From positions 125,743 through 189,742 of the forward strand of contig NZ_DIHC01000033.1 in the NCBI RefSeq assembly GCF_002419965.1: DNA of 64,000 nucleotides. Direction: 5' to 3'. The translations under genes and the position numbers were made by a program. Of this stretch, positions 17,049-26,152 are shown piece by piece; within the stretch, counting starts at the first letter, position 1; each line of letters opens with the position of its first letter. The notes beneath the pieces are model-generated. The model made no database searches. It was not told the DNA's origin and was given only the letters and a program-made list of their open reading frames with translations. The DNA comes from Pseudomonas sp. UBA5706. Its GTDB lineage: Bacteria > Pseudomonadota > Gammaproteobacteria > Pseudomonadales > Pseudomonadaceae.

Positions 17049-17541
17049 GCTGGATCTGCAAACGGCCAGTCAGGCCAGCGCTCCAAGTGAAGCGCAGTTG
17101 CGCCTCTGGTGCGAAATGGGCCTGCGCCAGCGCTCGGCTGACTCGGAGATGACCATTCGGCTCGTCGATGAAGCCGAAGGCCGGGAACTGAACCACACCT
17201 GGCGGCACAAAGACTACGCCACGAACGTGCTGTCGTTTCCTGCGGACGTGCCCGATGAATTCCTGGATATCCCGCTGCTGGGCGATCTGGTGATCTGCGT
17301 TCCTGTCGTGGCCCGTGAAGCCGCCGAACAGGGCAAGGCACTGGACGCTCATTGGGCGCATCTGGTGATTCATGGCTGCCTGCATTTGTTGGGCTACGAT
17401 CACATCGACGATGACGAAGCCCAAGAGATGGAAGCACTGGAACGAGAGTTGCTTGCAGAGCTGGGCTATCCAGACCCCTACGCCGACGATGACCTCGTCG
17501 ACACATCACCTACCGAAACACCCCGCAAGGACCACGAGTAA
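17041..17541 (+). CDS. ybeY: Endoribonuclease YbeY
   Basis: YbeY is a zinc metalloprotein needed for 16S rRNA 3' end maturation and late ribosome quality control. The zinc ligands are His111, His115 and His121 in HGCLHLLGYDH; other family blocks are RHKDYATNVLSFP and LLGDLVIC. The product has 166 residues from the ATG at 17041, which overlaps the end of phoH; an in-frame ATG at 17008 is less likely. An acidic tail follows the zinc motif. It is followed five bases later by corC. Confidence 0.94.
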   Translation: MLELDLQTASQASAPSEAQLRLWCEMGLRQRSADSEMTIRLVDEAEGRELNHTWRHKDYATNVLSFPADVPDEFLDIPLLGDLVICVPVVAREAAEQGKALDAHWAHLVIHGCLHLLGYDHIDDDEAQEMEALERELLAELGYPDPYADDDLVDTSPTETPRKDHE

Positions 17542-17546
17542 GGGCT

Positions 17547-18389
17547 ATGAGCGAAGACCGATCGAGCAACGGGCAAAAGTCATGGTTGGGCAAACTGACC
17601 CAGGCATTTGCCCATGAGCCGAAAAACCGCCAGGAGCTGCTTGAGCTGCTGCGCGAAGCCCATCAGAACAAACTGCTGGACAGCGAGGCGCTGGCTATCG
17701 TCGAGGGCGCCATTCAGGTCGCAGACCTGCAGGTGCGCGACATCATGGTGCCGCGCTCGCAGATGATTAGCATCAAGGCCAGCCAAAGCCCTCGTGAGTT
17801 CCTGCCCGCAGTGATCGACTCGGCGCACTCGCGATACCCGGTCATTGGCGAGAGCCATGACGACGTGCTTGGCGTGCTGCTGGCCAAGGACCTGCTGCCC
17901 TTGATTCTCAAGGAAGACGGCGGTGCTGCGGACGTCAAGAACCTGCTGCGCCCGGCGACTTTCGTGCCCGAGTCCAAGCGCCTGAACGTGCTGTTGCGTG
18001 AGTTCCGCGCCAACCACAACCACATGGCCATCGTCATCGACGAGTACGGCGGCGTGGCGGGCCTGGTGACGATCGAGGATGTGCTGGAGCAGATCGTCGG
18101 CGACATCGAAGACGAGCACGACGTCGAGGAAGACAGCTACATCAAACCGCTACCCAGCGGCGACTTCCTGGTCAAGGCGCTGACGCCGATCGAGAGCTTC
18201 AATGAGTTCTTTGACAGCGAGTTCTCCGATGACGAGTTCGACACCGTCGGTGGCCTGGTGATGAATGCATTTGGGCATCTGCCAAAACGTAATGAAATCA
18301 CTGAAATCGGCGCGTATCGTTTCCGCATCCTGAACGCCGACAGCCGGCGCGTTCACCTGTTGCGTCTGAGTCCGATCTCCCGCTCGTAA
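17547..18389 (+). CDS. corC: CorC/HlyC family CBS-domain protein (YbeX)
   Basis: A 280-residue cytoplasmic protein of the YbeX/CorC family, linked to magnesium and cobalt efflux and, in E. coli, to ribosome metabolism together with YbeY and YbeZ. It has a short helical N-terminus, two CBS domains (about 65-190, starting at VRDIMVPRSQM and including VIDEYGGVAGLVTIEDVLEQIVGDI), and a C-terminal CorC/transporter-associated domain (about 200-277). It has no transmembrane segment, unlike the related CNNM/HlyC proteins. It lies between ybeY and lnt in a tight operon. Confidence 0.93.
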   Translation: MSEDRSSNGQKSWLGKLTQAFAHEPKNRQELLELLREAHQNKLLDSEALAIVEGAIQVADLQVRDIMVPRSQMISIKASQSPREFLPAVIDSAHSRYPVIGESHDDVLGVLLAKDLLPLILKEDGGAADVKNLLRPATFVPESKRLNVLLREFRANHNHMAIVIDEYGGVAGLVTIEDVLEQIVGDIEDEHDVEEDSYIKPLPSGDFLVKALTPIESFNEFFDSEFSDDEFDTVGGLVMNAFGHLPKRNEITEIGAYRFRILNADSRRVHLLRLSPISRS

Positions 18390-18413
18390 TATCGTTTGTC
18401 ATAAGGAATGTAA

Positions 18414-19934
18414 ATGCGCTGGATCACCCGCCCCGGCTGGCCCGGTAACCTGCTGGCCGTGGTGGCTGGCGCGCTGATCACCCTGGCCCTGGCGCCGTTC
18501 GACATCTGGCCACTGGCGCTCGTCGCGCTGGTGGTTTTCTATCTGGGGCTACGTGACCTCAAGCCTCGCCAGGCCCTTTGGCGCGGCTGGTGCTACGGGT
18601 TCGGCCTGTTTGGCGGCGGCACCAGCTGGATCTATGTCAGCATCCACACCTATGGCGAAGCACCTGTCTGGCTCGCGGGCTTCCTTATGGTGCTGTTCTG
18701 CGCTTCGGTGGCTTTCTTCTTCGCCCTTCCCGCCTGGCTCTGGGCTCGCTGGATCCGTCGCAATGAAGCACCGCTGGCCGACGCACTGGCATTCGCGGCG
18801 CTGTGGTTCGGCCAGGAAATGTTTCGGGGCTGGTTCCTGACCGGTTTTCCCTGGCTCTATTCCGGTTATAGCCAGCTTGAGGGCCCACTCAAGGGCCTGG
18901 CCCCGCTGGGTGGCATGTGGCTGATCTCTTTTTGTCTGGCGCTGACCGCTGCGCTGCTGTGCAACCTGCCTCGCTTGCGCGCACGCAAAGGCTTTTTCGC
19001 AGCAGGCAGCCTGTTGTTGCTCGCGCCCTGGGTTATCGGGTTGGCGCTTAAAAGCTACGCCTGGACCGAAGCATCCGGCGCGCCGCTGAAGGTCGCCGCC
19101 ATGCAGGGCAACGTTGAGCAGAGCATGAAGTGGGACCCCGCCGCGCTGAATGCGCAACTGGCGCTGTACCGCGACATGACCTTTACCTCGCAGAAAGCCG
19201 ATCTGATCATCTGGCCGGAAACCGCAGTGCCGGTGCTCAAGGAGTCTGTCGAAGGCTACCTGTCGATGATGGGCAAATTCGCTGCCGATCGCGATTCGGC
19301 GCTGATCACCGGCGTGCCTATGCGCGAAAAGGGCGGCCGGGGCGAGTACCGTTATTACAACGCCATTACCGTCACCGGCGAAGGCGATGGCACTTACCAG
19401 AAACAGAAGCTGGTGCCTTTTGGCGAATACGTACCACTGCAGGATCTGCTGCGTGGCGTGATCGGCTTCTTCGATCTACCGATGTCAGATTTCGCCCGAG
19501 GCCCAGCCGAACAGGCCCTGCTGCAGGCCAAGGGCTATCAGATCGCGCCGTTCATTTGTTACGAAGTGGTGTACCCGGAATTTGCCGCCGGGCTATCTGC
19601 ACAAAGCGATTTGTTGCTCACGGTCAGCAATGACACCTGGTTCGGTACGTCCATCGGCCCGCTGCAGCACCTGCAAATGGCGCAGATGCGCGCGCTGGAA
19701 GCGGGCCGCTGGATGATCCGCGCCACCAACAACGGCGTCAGCGCGCTGATCGACCCGTTCGGCAAGATCACCACCACCGTGCCGCAGTTTGAGCGCGCTG
19801 TGATGTACGGCGAGGTCACGCCCATGCAAAATCTGACGCCATACCTGCACTGGCGCTCCTGGCCACTGATCATTTTGTCGGTGCTTTTGGTAGGCTGGGC
19901 GCTGTTGGCCAGCCGGATTGCGAAGACGGTTTGA
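18414..19934 (+). CDS. lnt: Apolipoprotein N-acyltransferase
   Basis: Lnt adds the third acyl chain to the N-terminal Cys of lipoproteins in the inner membrane. The 506 residues contain about six N-terminal transmembrane helices and a periplasmic nitrilase domain (about 225-475). The catalytic triad is Glu269 (IIWPETAVP), a Lys in YQKQKLVPFGEYVP, and Cys382 (FICYEVVYPE). A last helix anchors the C-terminus. It follows corC by 24 bases, with AAGGAA upstream of the ATG. The window encodes several of its likely substrates (LptE, RlpA, the MORN lipoprotein). Confidence 0.96.
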   Translation: MRWITRPGWPGNLLAVVAGALITLALAPFDIWPLALVALVVFYLGLRDLKPRQALWRGWCYGFGLFGGGTSWIYVSIHTYGEAPVWLAGFLMVLFCASVAFFFALPAWLWARWIRRNEAPLADALAFAALWFGQEMFRGWFLTGFPWLYSGYSQLEGPLKGLAPLGGMWLISFCLALTAALLCNLPRLRARKGFFAAGSLLLLAPWVIGLALKSYAWTEASGAPLKVAAMQGNVEQSMKWDPAALNAQLALYRDMTFTSQKADLIIWPETAVPVLKESVEGYLSMMGKFAADRDSALITGVPMREKGGRGEYRYYNAITVTGEGDGTYQKQKLVPFGEYVPLQDLLRGVIGFFDLPMSDFARGPAEQALLQAKGYQIAPFICYEVVYPEFAAGLSAQSDLLLTVSNDTWFGTSIGPLQHLQMAQMRALEAGRWMIRATNNGVSALIDPFGKITTTVPQFERAVMYGEVTPMQNLTPYLHWRSWPLIILSVLLVGWALLASRIAKTV

Positions 19935-19970
19935 CGCAAAATCTTGCTAGGCAAACTGGCCTATATCGAT

Positions 19971-19995
19971 CGTTCCCACGCTCGGCGTGGGAACG
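19971..19995. repeat. Perfect palindromic repeat, possible terminator
   Basis: CGTTCCCACGC, the loop TCG, and GCGTGGGAACG form a perfect 11-bp stem, 37 bases after lnt. A part of it (TGGGAACGATC) is repeated at 20010, and a decayed relative lies at 28023-28047. This unit is a common dispersed repeat in Pseudomonas. It lies between convergent lnt and the next minus-strand gene; no T run follows. Confidence 0.65.
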
Positions 19996-20037
19996 CGATC
20001 AGCTGTGGGGTGGGAACGATCTGAGGCTGCCGGTGAA

Positions 20038-20799
20038 TCACCGATAGAACACTCGATAACCCACCCACCCCGCCGCTTCGTTCAGCAATTGTCCCATCTG
20101 CCATATGGCCTTGGATTCAGGCATCCAGCCACCGAAAGGCCTGGCGTTATCCACGCTCAAAAAGCCGACGGGTGCAGGCACAACGTTAAAACCTGCCTTT
20201 TCAAAACTCCACACCGAACGCGGCATGTGCCAAGCCTGGGTCACCACAACCACACGCCTGATCCCCAGTGGCTGCAATATCGCAGCGCTCATCGTCGCGT
20301 TTTCCCACGTGGTGCGGCTTTGCCCTTCTTGCCAACGCACGCTCACGCCGAAGTCATCGCGCAGTGAGGCGGCCATGATCGCCGCCTCACTGGGTGGCTC
20401 GCCGTAGTGCAATCCGCCTGTGGTGAGGATCGGCAACCCCGACGCTTTGGACAGACGCGCGGCATAGCGCATACGCTCAAGCGCCACGCCAGTGGGCACA
20501 TCGCTGCCCCAGGTCGGATCGTTGCGCTCGCGACCCGAACCCAGGACCACTATCGCGTCGGCCCGCTGCGCCAGGGTGGACCAATCGCTCTGCGTCAACG
20601 GCGGAATGTTCTCGATCCCCTGGGCAGACCATTGCACAGCCACCGGCAGGCTCATCAGCCACAGGCCGCCCAGCCCGATCACAAACAATGCCCGTGCCAG
20701 ACGCGGCCTGGTGTTTCGCAACCACCAGGCCGCCAGCACAAGTAACAAAAAGAGGCCGGGGGGCAGGAGCAGGTTCTTGATGAAATAGCGAAAGGGCAT
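20038..20799 (-). CDS. YdcF/ElyC family envelope protein (DUF218)
   Basis: A 253-residue inner-membrane protein. Two N-terminal transmembrane helices (about 7-27 and 37-55) precede a periplasmic DUF218 domain with AIVVLGSGRERN, LPILTTGG, WENATMSA, and VVVTQAWHMPRSVWSFEKAGFNVVP. The layout and size match E. coli ElyC (259 residues), which protects peptidoglycan synthesis at low temperature by acting on undecaprenyl phosphate metabolism; SanA/YdcF are more distant relatives. The ATG ending at 20799 is preceded by GGAG. It converges on lnt. Confidence 0.82.
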   Translation of the reverse strand: MPFRYFIKNLLLPPGLFLLLVLAAWWLRNTRPRLARALFVIGLGGLWLMSLPVAVQWSAQGIENIPPLTQSDWSTLAQRADAIVVLGSGRERNDPTWGSDVPTGVALERMRYAARLSKASGLPILTTGGLHYGEPPSEAAIMAASLRDDFGVSVRWQEGQSRTTWENATMSAAILQPLGIRRVVVVTQAWHMPRSVWSFEKAGFNVVPAPVGFLSVDNARPFGGWMPESKAIWQMGQLLNEAAGWVGYRVFYR

Positions 20800-20886
20800 C
20801 GAGCATCTCCAAAAAGATGCCCGAAGCCTAAAAGGATTGACGTTAAGCAACAATGCTTAATCAGACGGGCTTAACACCCGCGAGCT

Positions 20887-21270
20887 TTACCGCTTGAAAT
20901 GTTTGCTGGAACTGTAGCGACTCAACTTTGCCGATACCTTGGCGCGACGCTGGTCCTTCAACCACACGACAGTGGCTGAGGGGCGCTGGGCGCGGGCCGG
21001 TTCCGTGGGCTCCCTCGACGTATTGGAATTCCTTTGCTTCGCATCGGGTGAGAGCTCCGTGACGACAGCATCGCTTTTCTCGGTTCTGTCCAGATATGCC
21101 TCGATGATTTGGAATTCAGCGTGACTCAAACCACGCAATTCCAATTCAGCGGGGTGTTCATTGCGAAGCCGGACTGCTGTTTTCGCCGTGTCCAGGGCAA
21201 GCCCAAGACGATCGATCAAACGGTCATACAGATCAGGGTTCTTGTTAACTTGATGCCGCAGCTCTGCCAT
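20887..21270 (-). CDS. Small charged protein of unknown function
   Basis: A 127-residue soluble protein. The N-terminal 70 residues are predicted helical (KNPDLYDRLIDRLGLALDTAK, then HAEFQIIEAYLDR). The rest is low-complexity and very basic, rich in Ser, Thr, Arg and Lys, ending KHFKR, which suggests nucleic acid binding. AGGTGA lies six bases before the ATG, so the start is good. I do not recognise the family. The upstream frame at 21280-21501 ends in its ribosome site. It is divergent from leuS. Confidence 0.6.
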   Translation of the reverse strand: MAELRHQVNKNPDLYDRLIDRLGLALDTAKTAVRLRNEHPAELELRGLSHAEFQIIEAYLDRTEKSDAVVTELSPDAKQRNSNTSREPTEPARAQRPSATVVWLKDQRRAKVSAKLSRYSSSKHFKR

Positions 21271-21570
21271 CCGTTCACCTCACTGAAGATAAGCCATACC
21301 CTCGTCACTGAGCTTAGCGCCACTGCGCAAACCGGCGCGATGCCGCGACCAACGGCGGATGCCAAGGTTCAAGCGACTTAACCATGCAATCAGGGTTTCC
21401 CTAGGAACTCGGCGCTCATGTATGCTACGGCGCTTCCTGTACTTCCACTTCCGCTCAACCGGGCTCCAATCCGTCGCGTCGCCAAAGGCACAGCCTGACA
21501 AGCGACGGCCCTCTGGTCCGGGACTGCAGCGAAGAGGTCAAGGGTCACCAATCTCTAGTAAAAAGTAGCC
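21271..21570. other. Divergent control region before leuS
   Basis: A plus-strand -10-like TATGCT at 21421-21426 followed by a GC-rich stretch is the best leuS promoter candidate, leaving a leader of roughly 140 bases. In the minus direction, bases 21501-21280 stay open with protein-like composition (see the next entry). The leuS ATG has only a weak ribosome site. Confidence 0.4.
21280..21501 (-). CDS. Possible small or decayed basic ORF upstream of the unknown gene
   Basis: Up to 73 codons (TTG start) end in a run rich in Arg, Leu and Gly (RETLIAWLSRLNLGIRRWSR, then AGLRSGAKLSDEGMAYLQ) that looks like real protein. The stop codon overlaps the ribosome site of the next gene, as in coupled pairs. 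No convincing start codon with a ribosome site exists, and an ATG at 21419 is in another frame. It may be a short real gene or the 3' end of a decayed one. Confidence 0.3.
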   Translation of the reverse strand: MSGCAFGDATDWSPVERKWKYRKRRSIHERRVPRETLIAWLSRLNLGIRRWSRHRAGLRSGAKLSDEGMAYLQ

Positions 21571-24192
21571 ATGCACGAACTCTATCAGCCCCGCGAAATC
21601 GAAGCCGCCGCCCAGACCTTCTGGGAAGAGCAACAGTCTTTTGAAGTCAGTGAACAGCCCGGCAAGGACACTTACTACTGCCTGTCGATGTTCCCTTACC
21701 CCAGCGGCAAGCTACACATGGGTCACGTGCGCAACTACACCATCGGCGACGTGATCGCCCGCTATCAGCGCATGCAGGGCAAGAACGTACTGCAGCCGAT
21801 GGGCTGGGACGCGTTCGGCATGCCGGCAGAAAACGCCGCGATGAAGAACAACGTCGCGCCCGCCAAGTGGACCTACGAAAACATCGCTTACATGAAGACC
21901 CAGCTCAAAAGCCTAGGCCTGGCGATCGACTGGTCGCGCGAAGTCACCACCTGCAAGCCGGATTACTATCGCTGGGAACAATGGCTGTTCACCCGCCTGT
22001 TCGAAAAGGGCGTGATCTACCGCAAGAACGGCACCGTGAACTGGGACCCGGTCGACCAGACCGTGCTGGCGAACGAACAGGTGATCGACGGCCGTGGCTG
22101 GCGTTCAGGCGCGGTGATCGAAAAACGCGAAATCCCGATGTACTACTTCAAGATCACGGCCTACGCCGATGAGTTGCTGGAGAGCCTCGATGAGTTGCCG
22201 GGTTGGCCTGAACAGGTCAAGACCATGCAGCGCAACTGGATCGGCAAATCCCGCGGCATGGAAGTGCAGTTCCCGTACGATCAGGCATCCATCGGCCAGG
22301 CCGGCGCTCTGAAAGTGTTCACTACGCGCCCGGACACGCTGATGGGCGCGACGTACGTCGCCGTTGCTGCCGAGCACCCGCTGGCCTCTCTCGCCCTTCA
22401 AAGCATGGCCGCGGACAAGGCGGCTGAGCTGCAGGCTTTCATAAATGAATGCAAAAGCGGCAGCGTCGCCGAAGCCGACGTCGCCACCCAGGAAAAGAAA
22501 GGCCTGCCGACGTCGCTGTTCGTCGAGCACCCACTGACCGGCGAAAAACTGCCGGTATGGGTCGCCAACTATGTACTGATGCACTACGGCGACGGCGCTG
22601 TAATGGCCGTTCCGGCCCACGATGAGCGCGACTTCGAATTCGCCACCAAGTACAACCTGCCAATCAAAGCCGTGGTGCGCACCAGCGCGGGCGATGAAAC
22701 GCCAGCACCTTGGCAGGAGGCGTATAACGAGCACGGTCAACTGATCAACTCCGGCGAGTTCGACGGCCTGGACTTCGCCGCGGCCTTCGATGCCATCGAA
22801 GCGGCGCTGGCCCGCAAAAGCCTCGGCAAGTCGCGCACGCAATTCCGCCTGCGTGACTGGGGCATCAGCCGCCAGCGTTATTGGGGCTGCCCAATCCCGA
22901 TCATCCACTGTGACACCTGCGGCGACGTGCCGGTCCCTGAAGACCAGTTGCCCGTGAAGCTGCCGGAAGACGTGGTCCCGGACGGCGCTGGTTCGCCGCT
23001 GGCGCGCATGCCCGAATTCTACGAATGCAGTTGCCCGACCTGCGGCGCGCCAGCCAAGCGCGAAACCGACACCATGGACACCTTCGTTGAGTCGTCGTGG
23101 TACTTCGCCCGTTATGCATCGCCTCATTACGAAGGCGGCATGGTCGACCCGAAAGCCGCCAATCATTGGCTGCCGGTTGATCAATACATCGGCGGTATCG
23201 AGCACGCGATCCTGCACCTGCTCTACGCACGCTTCTTCCACAAACTGATGCGCGACGAAGGCTTGGTCAGCTCCAACGAGCCATTCAAGAACCTGCTGAC
23301 CCAAGGCATGGTGGTCGCGGAGACCTTTTATCGCCTGGAAGCCAACGGCAGCAAGACCTGGTTCAACCCCGCCGATGTCGAATTCGAACGCGACAGCAAG
23401 GCCAAGATCATCGGCGCCAAACTGATTGCCGATGGTCTGCCGGTGGAAATCGGCGGCATCGAGAAGATGGCCAAGTCGAAAAACAATGGTGTCGATCCGC
23501 AATCGATGATCGACCAATACGGTGCCGACACCTGCCGGCTGTTCATGATGTTCGCCTCCCCGCCTGACATGAGCCTGGAGTGGTCCGACTCCGGTGTCGA
23601 AGGCTCGCACCGTTTCCTCAAGCGCGTATGGCGTCTGGCCCAGGCCCACGTCAGCGCTGGCCTGCCGGGGGCTTTGCACAAAGATGCACTGGGTGACGAG
23701 CAGAAAGCCGTGCGCCGCGCGACTCACCTGGCCATCAGGCAGGCAGGGCAGGACGTTGGCCAGCATCACAAATTCAATACCGCCATCGCTCAGGTGATGA
23801 CGCTGATGAACGTGCTGGAAAAAGCGCCACAAACGTCGGAGCAGGATCGTGCACTGCTGCAGGAAGGCCTGGAAACCGTCGCCCTGCTGCTCGCTCCGAT
23901 CACCCCGCACATCAGTCATGAGCTGTGGAATGCCCTGGGTCACGCAGATCCGGTGATCGACGCGGCCTGGCCGGTGGTCGATGAGGCTGCGCTGGTGCAA
24001 GACACGCTGCAGCTGGTGGTACAGGTCAACGGCAAGCTGCGCGGCCAGATCGAAATGCCGGCCAGCGCCAGCCGCGAGGAAGTCGAAGCTGCTGCAAGGA
24101 CCAACGAAAATGTCCTGCGCTTCATCGACGGCCTGACGATCCGTAAAGTGATCGTGGTGCCGGGCAAACTGGTGAATATCGTCGCCAGCTGA
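21571..24192 (+). CDS. leuS: Leucyl-tRNA synthetase
   Basis: LeuRS charges tRNA-Leu. The 873-residue class Ia synthetase has the HIGH motif as HMGH (49-52, in SGKLHMGHVRNYT), the large CP1 editing domain with the threonine-rich region FTTRPDTLMGATY and the Asp of AVPAHDERDFEF, and the KMSKS loop as KMAKS (632-636). The anticodon-binding and C-terminal domains follow. Alanine in the KMSKS loop is, to my memory, usual in this genus. It heads a run with lptE and holA, the same order as in other Pseudomonas. Confidence 0.97.
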   Translation: MHELYQPREIEAAAQTFWEEQQSFEVSEQPGKDTYYCLSMFPYPSGKLHMGHVRNYTIGDVIARYQRMQGKNVLQPMGWDAFGMPAENAAMKNNVAPAKWTYENIAYMKTQLKSLGLAIDWSREVTTCKPDYYRWEQWLFTRLFEKGVIYRKNGTVNWDPVDQTVLANEQVIDGRGWRSGAVIEKREIPMYYFKITAYADELLESLDELPGWPEQVKTMQRNWIGKSRGMEVQFPYDQASIGQAGALKVFTTRPDTLMGATYVAVAAEHPLASLALQSMAADKAAELQAFINECKSGSVAEADVATQEKKGLPTSLFVEHPLTGEKLPVWVANYVLMHYGDGAVMAVPAHDERDFEFATKYNLPIKAVVRTSAGDETPAPWQEAYNEHGQLINSGEFDGLDFAAAFDAIEAALARKSLGKSRTQFRLRDWGISRQRYWGCPIPIIHCDTCGDVPVPEDQLPVKLPEDVVPDGAGSPLARMPEFYECSCPTCGAPAKRETDTMDTFVESSWYFARYASPHYEGGMVDPKAANHWLPVDQYIGGIEHAILHLLYARFFHKLMRDEGLVSSNEPFKNLLTQGMVVAETFYRLEANGSKTWFNPADVEFERDSKAKIIGAKLIADGLPVEIGGIEKMAKSKNNGVDPQSMIDQYGADTCRLFMMFASPPDMSLEWSDSGVEGSHRFLKRVWRLAQAHVSAGLPGALHKDALGDEQKAVRRATHLAIRQAGQDVGQHHKFNTAIAQVMTLMNVLEKAPQTSEQDRALLQEGLETVALLLAPITPHISHELWNALGHADPVIDAAWPVVDEAALVQDTLQLVVQVNGKLRGQIEMPASASREEVEAAARTNENVLRFIDGLTIRKVIVVPGKLVNIVAS

Positions 24193-24280
24193 ATGGATCA
24201 GGCGCCTGGCATCACCGGGCGCTGAAAACACTTCCAGAGCCCGCACTGCGGGCTCACACGGATTCAAGGGGAACAATAAG

Positions 24281-24886
24281 ATGATCAAACGCAATCTGCT
24301 GGTAATGGGCCTCGCGGTGTTGCTGAGTGCCTGCGGTTTCCAGCTGCGCGGCACCGGCACCAACGCCTTGTCGATCAAGGAACTGGACCTCAGCGCCCGT
24401 GATGCCTACGGCGAAGTTGTCACCCAGTTGCGTCAGACGTTGACCAACAGTGACGTTCACGTCTATACCGGCGCTCAGTACAAGCTGTTCCTGGCTCGCG
24501 AGGATGAGACCCAGCGTACCGCCAGCTATGCAGGCTCGGGCCGTTCGGCTGAATACGAGCTGACCACAGTCCTGCAGTACGAGATTCACGGCACCAAGGA
24601 CGTCCTGCTGCTGAGCGACAACGTACAGTCGACCAAAACCTTCGTCCATGACGGCAATAACCTGATCGGCTCCGACCAGGAAGCCGACCAGATCCGCAAG
24701 GAAATGCGTGGCGATCTGGTACAGAAAATGGTCGCCCGCCTGCAACAGCTCAGTCCTGATCGCCTAGACGAGCTGCAAGCCAAGGCGGATGCTGCTGCGC
24801 GCGCGCAAGCCGATGCAGAGGCCGCCGCTCAACGCGTTCGCGATGAGACGCCGCAGCAGTCTCCGATCGAAATCCCGTCCAAGTGA
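24281..24886 (+). CDS. lptE: LPS-assembly lipoprotein LptE
   Basis: LptE plugs the LptD barrel and helps insert LPS into the outer membrane. The 201-residue precursor has a lipoprotein signal with the lipobox LSAC and lipidation at Cys18, followed by GFQLRGTG, the family start. The core ends near residue 160; the tail is an Ala/Gln-rich coiled coil and a Pro-rich end. AAGGGGAA precedes the ATG. A hairpin without a T run (GAGCCCGC/GCGGGCTC, 24237-24255) lies between leuS and lptE and may trim or attenuate the transcript. Confidence 0.94.
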   Translation: MIKRNLLVMGLAVLLSACGFQLRGTGTNALSIKELDLSARDAYGEVVTQLRQTLTNSDVHVYTGAQYKLFLAREDETQRTASYAGSGRSAEYELTTVLQYEIHGTKDVLLLSDNVQSTKTFVHDGNNLIGSDQEADQIRKEMRGDLVQKMVARLQQLSPDRLDELQAKADAAARAQADAEAAAQRVRDETPQQSPIEIPSK

Positions 24887-24926
24887 TGGCCTCGGGGCCG
24901 CTACGCCGGCCCCGATCTTCTGACCG

Positions 24927-25964
24927 ATGAAACTCGCCCCCGCTCAGCTCTCCAAACACCTCCAGGGTGCGTTGTCACCTGTCTACATCGTCAGCGGTGA
25001 TGATCCGCTGCAATGTCAGGAAGCCTGCGATGCCATTCGGGCGGCAGCCCGGCAGCAAGGTTTCGATGAGCGCCAGGTGTTCAGCGCCGATGCCAGCTTC
25101 GATTGGGGCACGCTGTTGCAGGCCGGTGCAAGCATGTCGCTGTTTGCCGAACGCCGCCTGCTGGAACTGCGCCTGCCGTCCGGCAAGCCGGGCGATAAAG
25201 GCGCAGCCGCTCTGCTCGAATACTGCAGCCGTCCTGCCGAAGACACCCTGCTGCTGATCAGCCTGCCCAAGCTTGACGGCGCAGCCCAGAAGACCAAATG
25301 GGGCAAGGCGCTGGTCGAAGGTGCGCAGACTCAGTTCGTGCAGATCTGGCCGGTGGATGCCAGCCAGCTTGCGCAATGGATTCGCCAGCGTCTGTCGCAG
25401 TCGGGACTTGCAGCAAGCCCTGACGCGATAGAACTGATAGCCGCTCGCGTAGAGGGCAACCTGCTCGCTGCGGCTCAGGAAATCGAAAAGCTCAAGCTCA
25501 TGGCCGAGCACGGGCAGATCACCGTGGAAACCGTGCAGGCTGCTGTGGCGGACAGCGCGCGTTTCGATGTCTTCGGCCTGACCGATGCCATCCTCAACGG
25601 CGAAGCATCGCACACCCTGCGCATCCTCGAAGGCCTGCGCGGCGAGGGTGTCGAGCCTCCGGTTATTCTCTGGGCGCTGTCGCGGGAGTTGCGCGTGCTC
25701 GCTAACCTGGCGCTGCAATATAGCCAAGGGGTGCCGCTGGACAAGGCATTCAGCCAAGCCCGTCCGCCCATCTGGGACAAGCGCAAACCCCTGATGAGCA
25801 AAGCCCTGCAACGGCACTCCGCTCGCCGCTGGGGCCAACTGCTAATGGACGCCCAACGCATCGACGCGCAAATCAAAGGGCAGGCCGAGGGCTCGGTGTG
25901 GAATAGCCTCAGCCTGCTATCGCTGCAGATGGCAGGACAGAGATTGGCATTGCCGTCCGAGTAA
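24927..25964 (+). CDS. holA: DNA polymerase III subunit delta
   Basis: HolA (delta) is the wrench of the clamp loader that opens the beta clamp. The 345-residue protein has the N-terminal AAA+-like region (YIVSGDDPLQCQEACDAI), LRLPSGKPGDKGAAALL, and helical C-terminal domains (DSARFDVFGLTDAILNGE, PPVILWALSRELR). It lacks a working Walker A site, as expected for delta. It starts 40 bases after lptE. The leuS-lptE-holA order is widely kept. No hairpin terminator was seen after the stop. Confidence 0.95.
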   Translation: MKLAPAQLSKHLQGALSPVYIVSGDDPLQCQEACDAIRAAARQQGFDERQVFSADASFDWGTLLQAGASMSLFAERRLLELRLPSGKPGDKGAAALLEYCSRPAEDTLLLISLPKLDGAAQKTKWGKALVEGAQTQFVQIWPVDASQLAQWIRQRLSQSGLAASPDAIELIAARVEGNLLAAAQEIEKLKLMAEHGQITVETVQAAVADSARFDVFGLTDAILNGEASHTLRILEGLRGEGVEPPVILWALSRELRVLANLALQYSQGVPLDKAFSQARPPIWDKRKPLMSKALQRHSARRWGQLLMDAQRIDAQIKGQAEGSVWNSLSLLSLQMAGQRLALPSE

Positions 25965-26152
25965 ACCTTTGAGCAGCGATACCGATTTCTCAGCGCGGCT
26001 TGCCAACAACCCGTGCTGCTCGATGCGAAGTGGCTTACGCACGTTGGACTTCGATAGATGACACCGGGTCAGCGATAGCGCAGATCAATTAGACCCTTGC
26101 CGGAATGTGTCTCATCATTCCTGCCGCTTCAATCATCACAGGGAATACCGCC

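Noticed and set aside
22105..24378. A 757-codon open frame opposite leuS
   Set aside because: It mirrors leuS on the other strand; long antisense frames arise from third-position GC bias, and the translation has no motif or relative.
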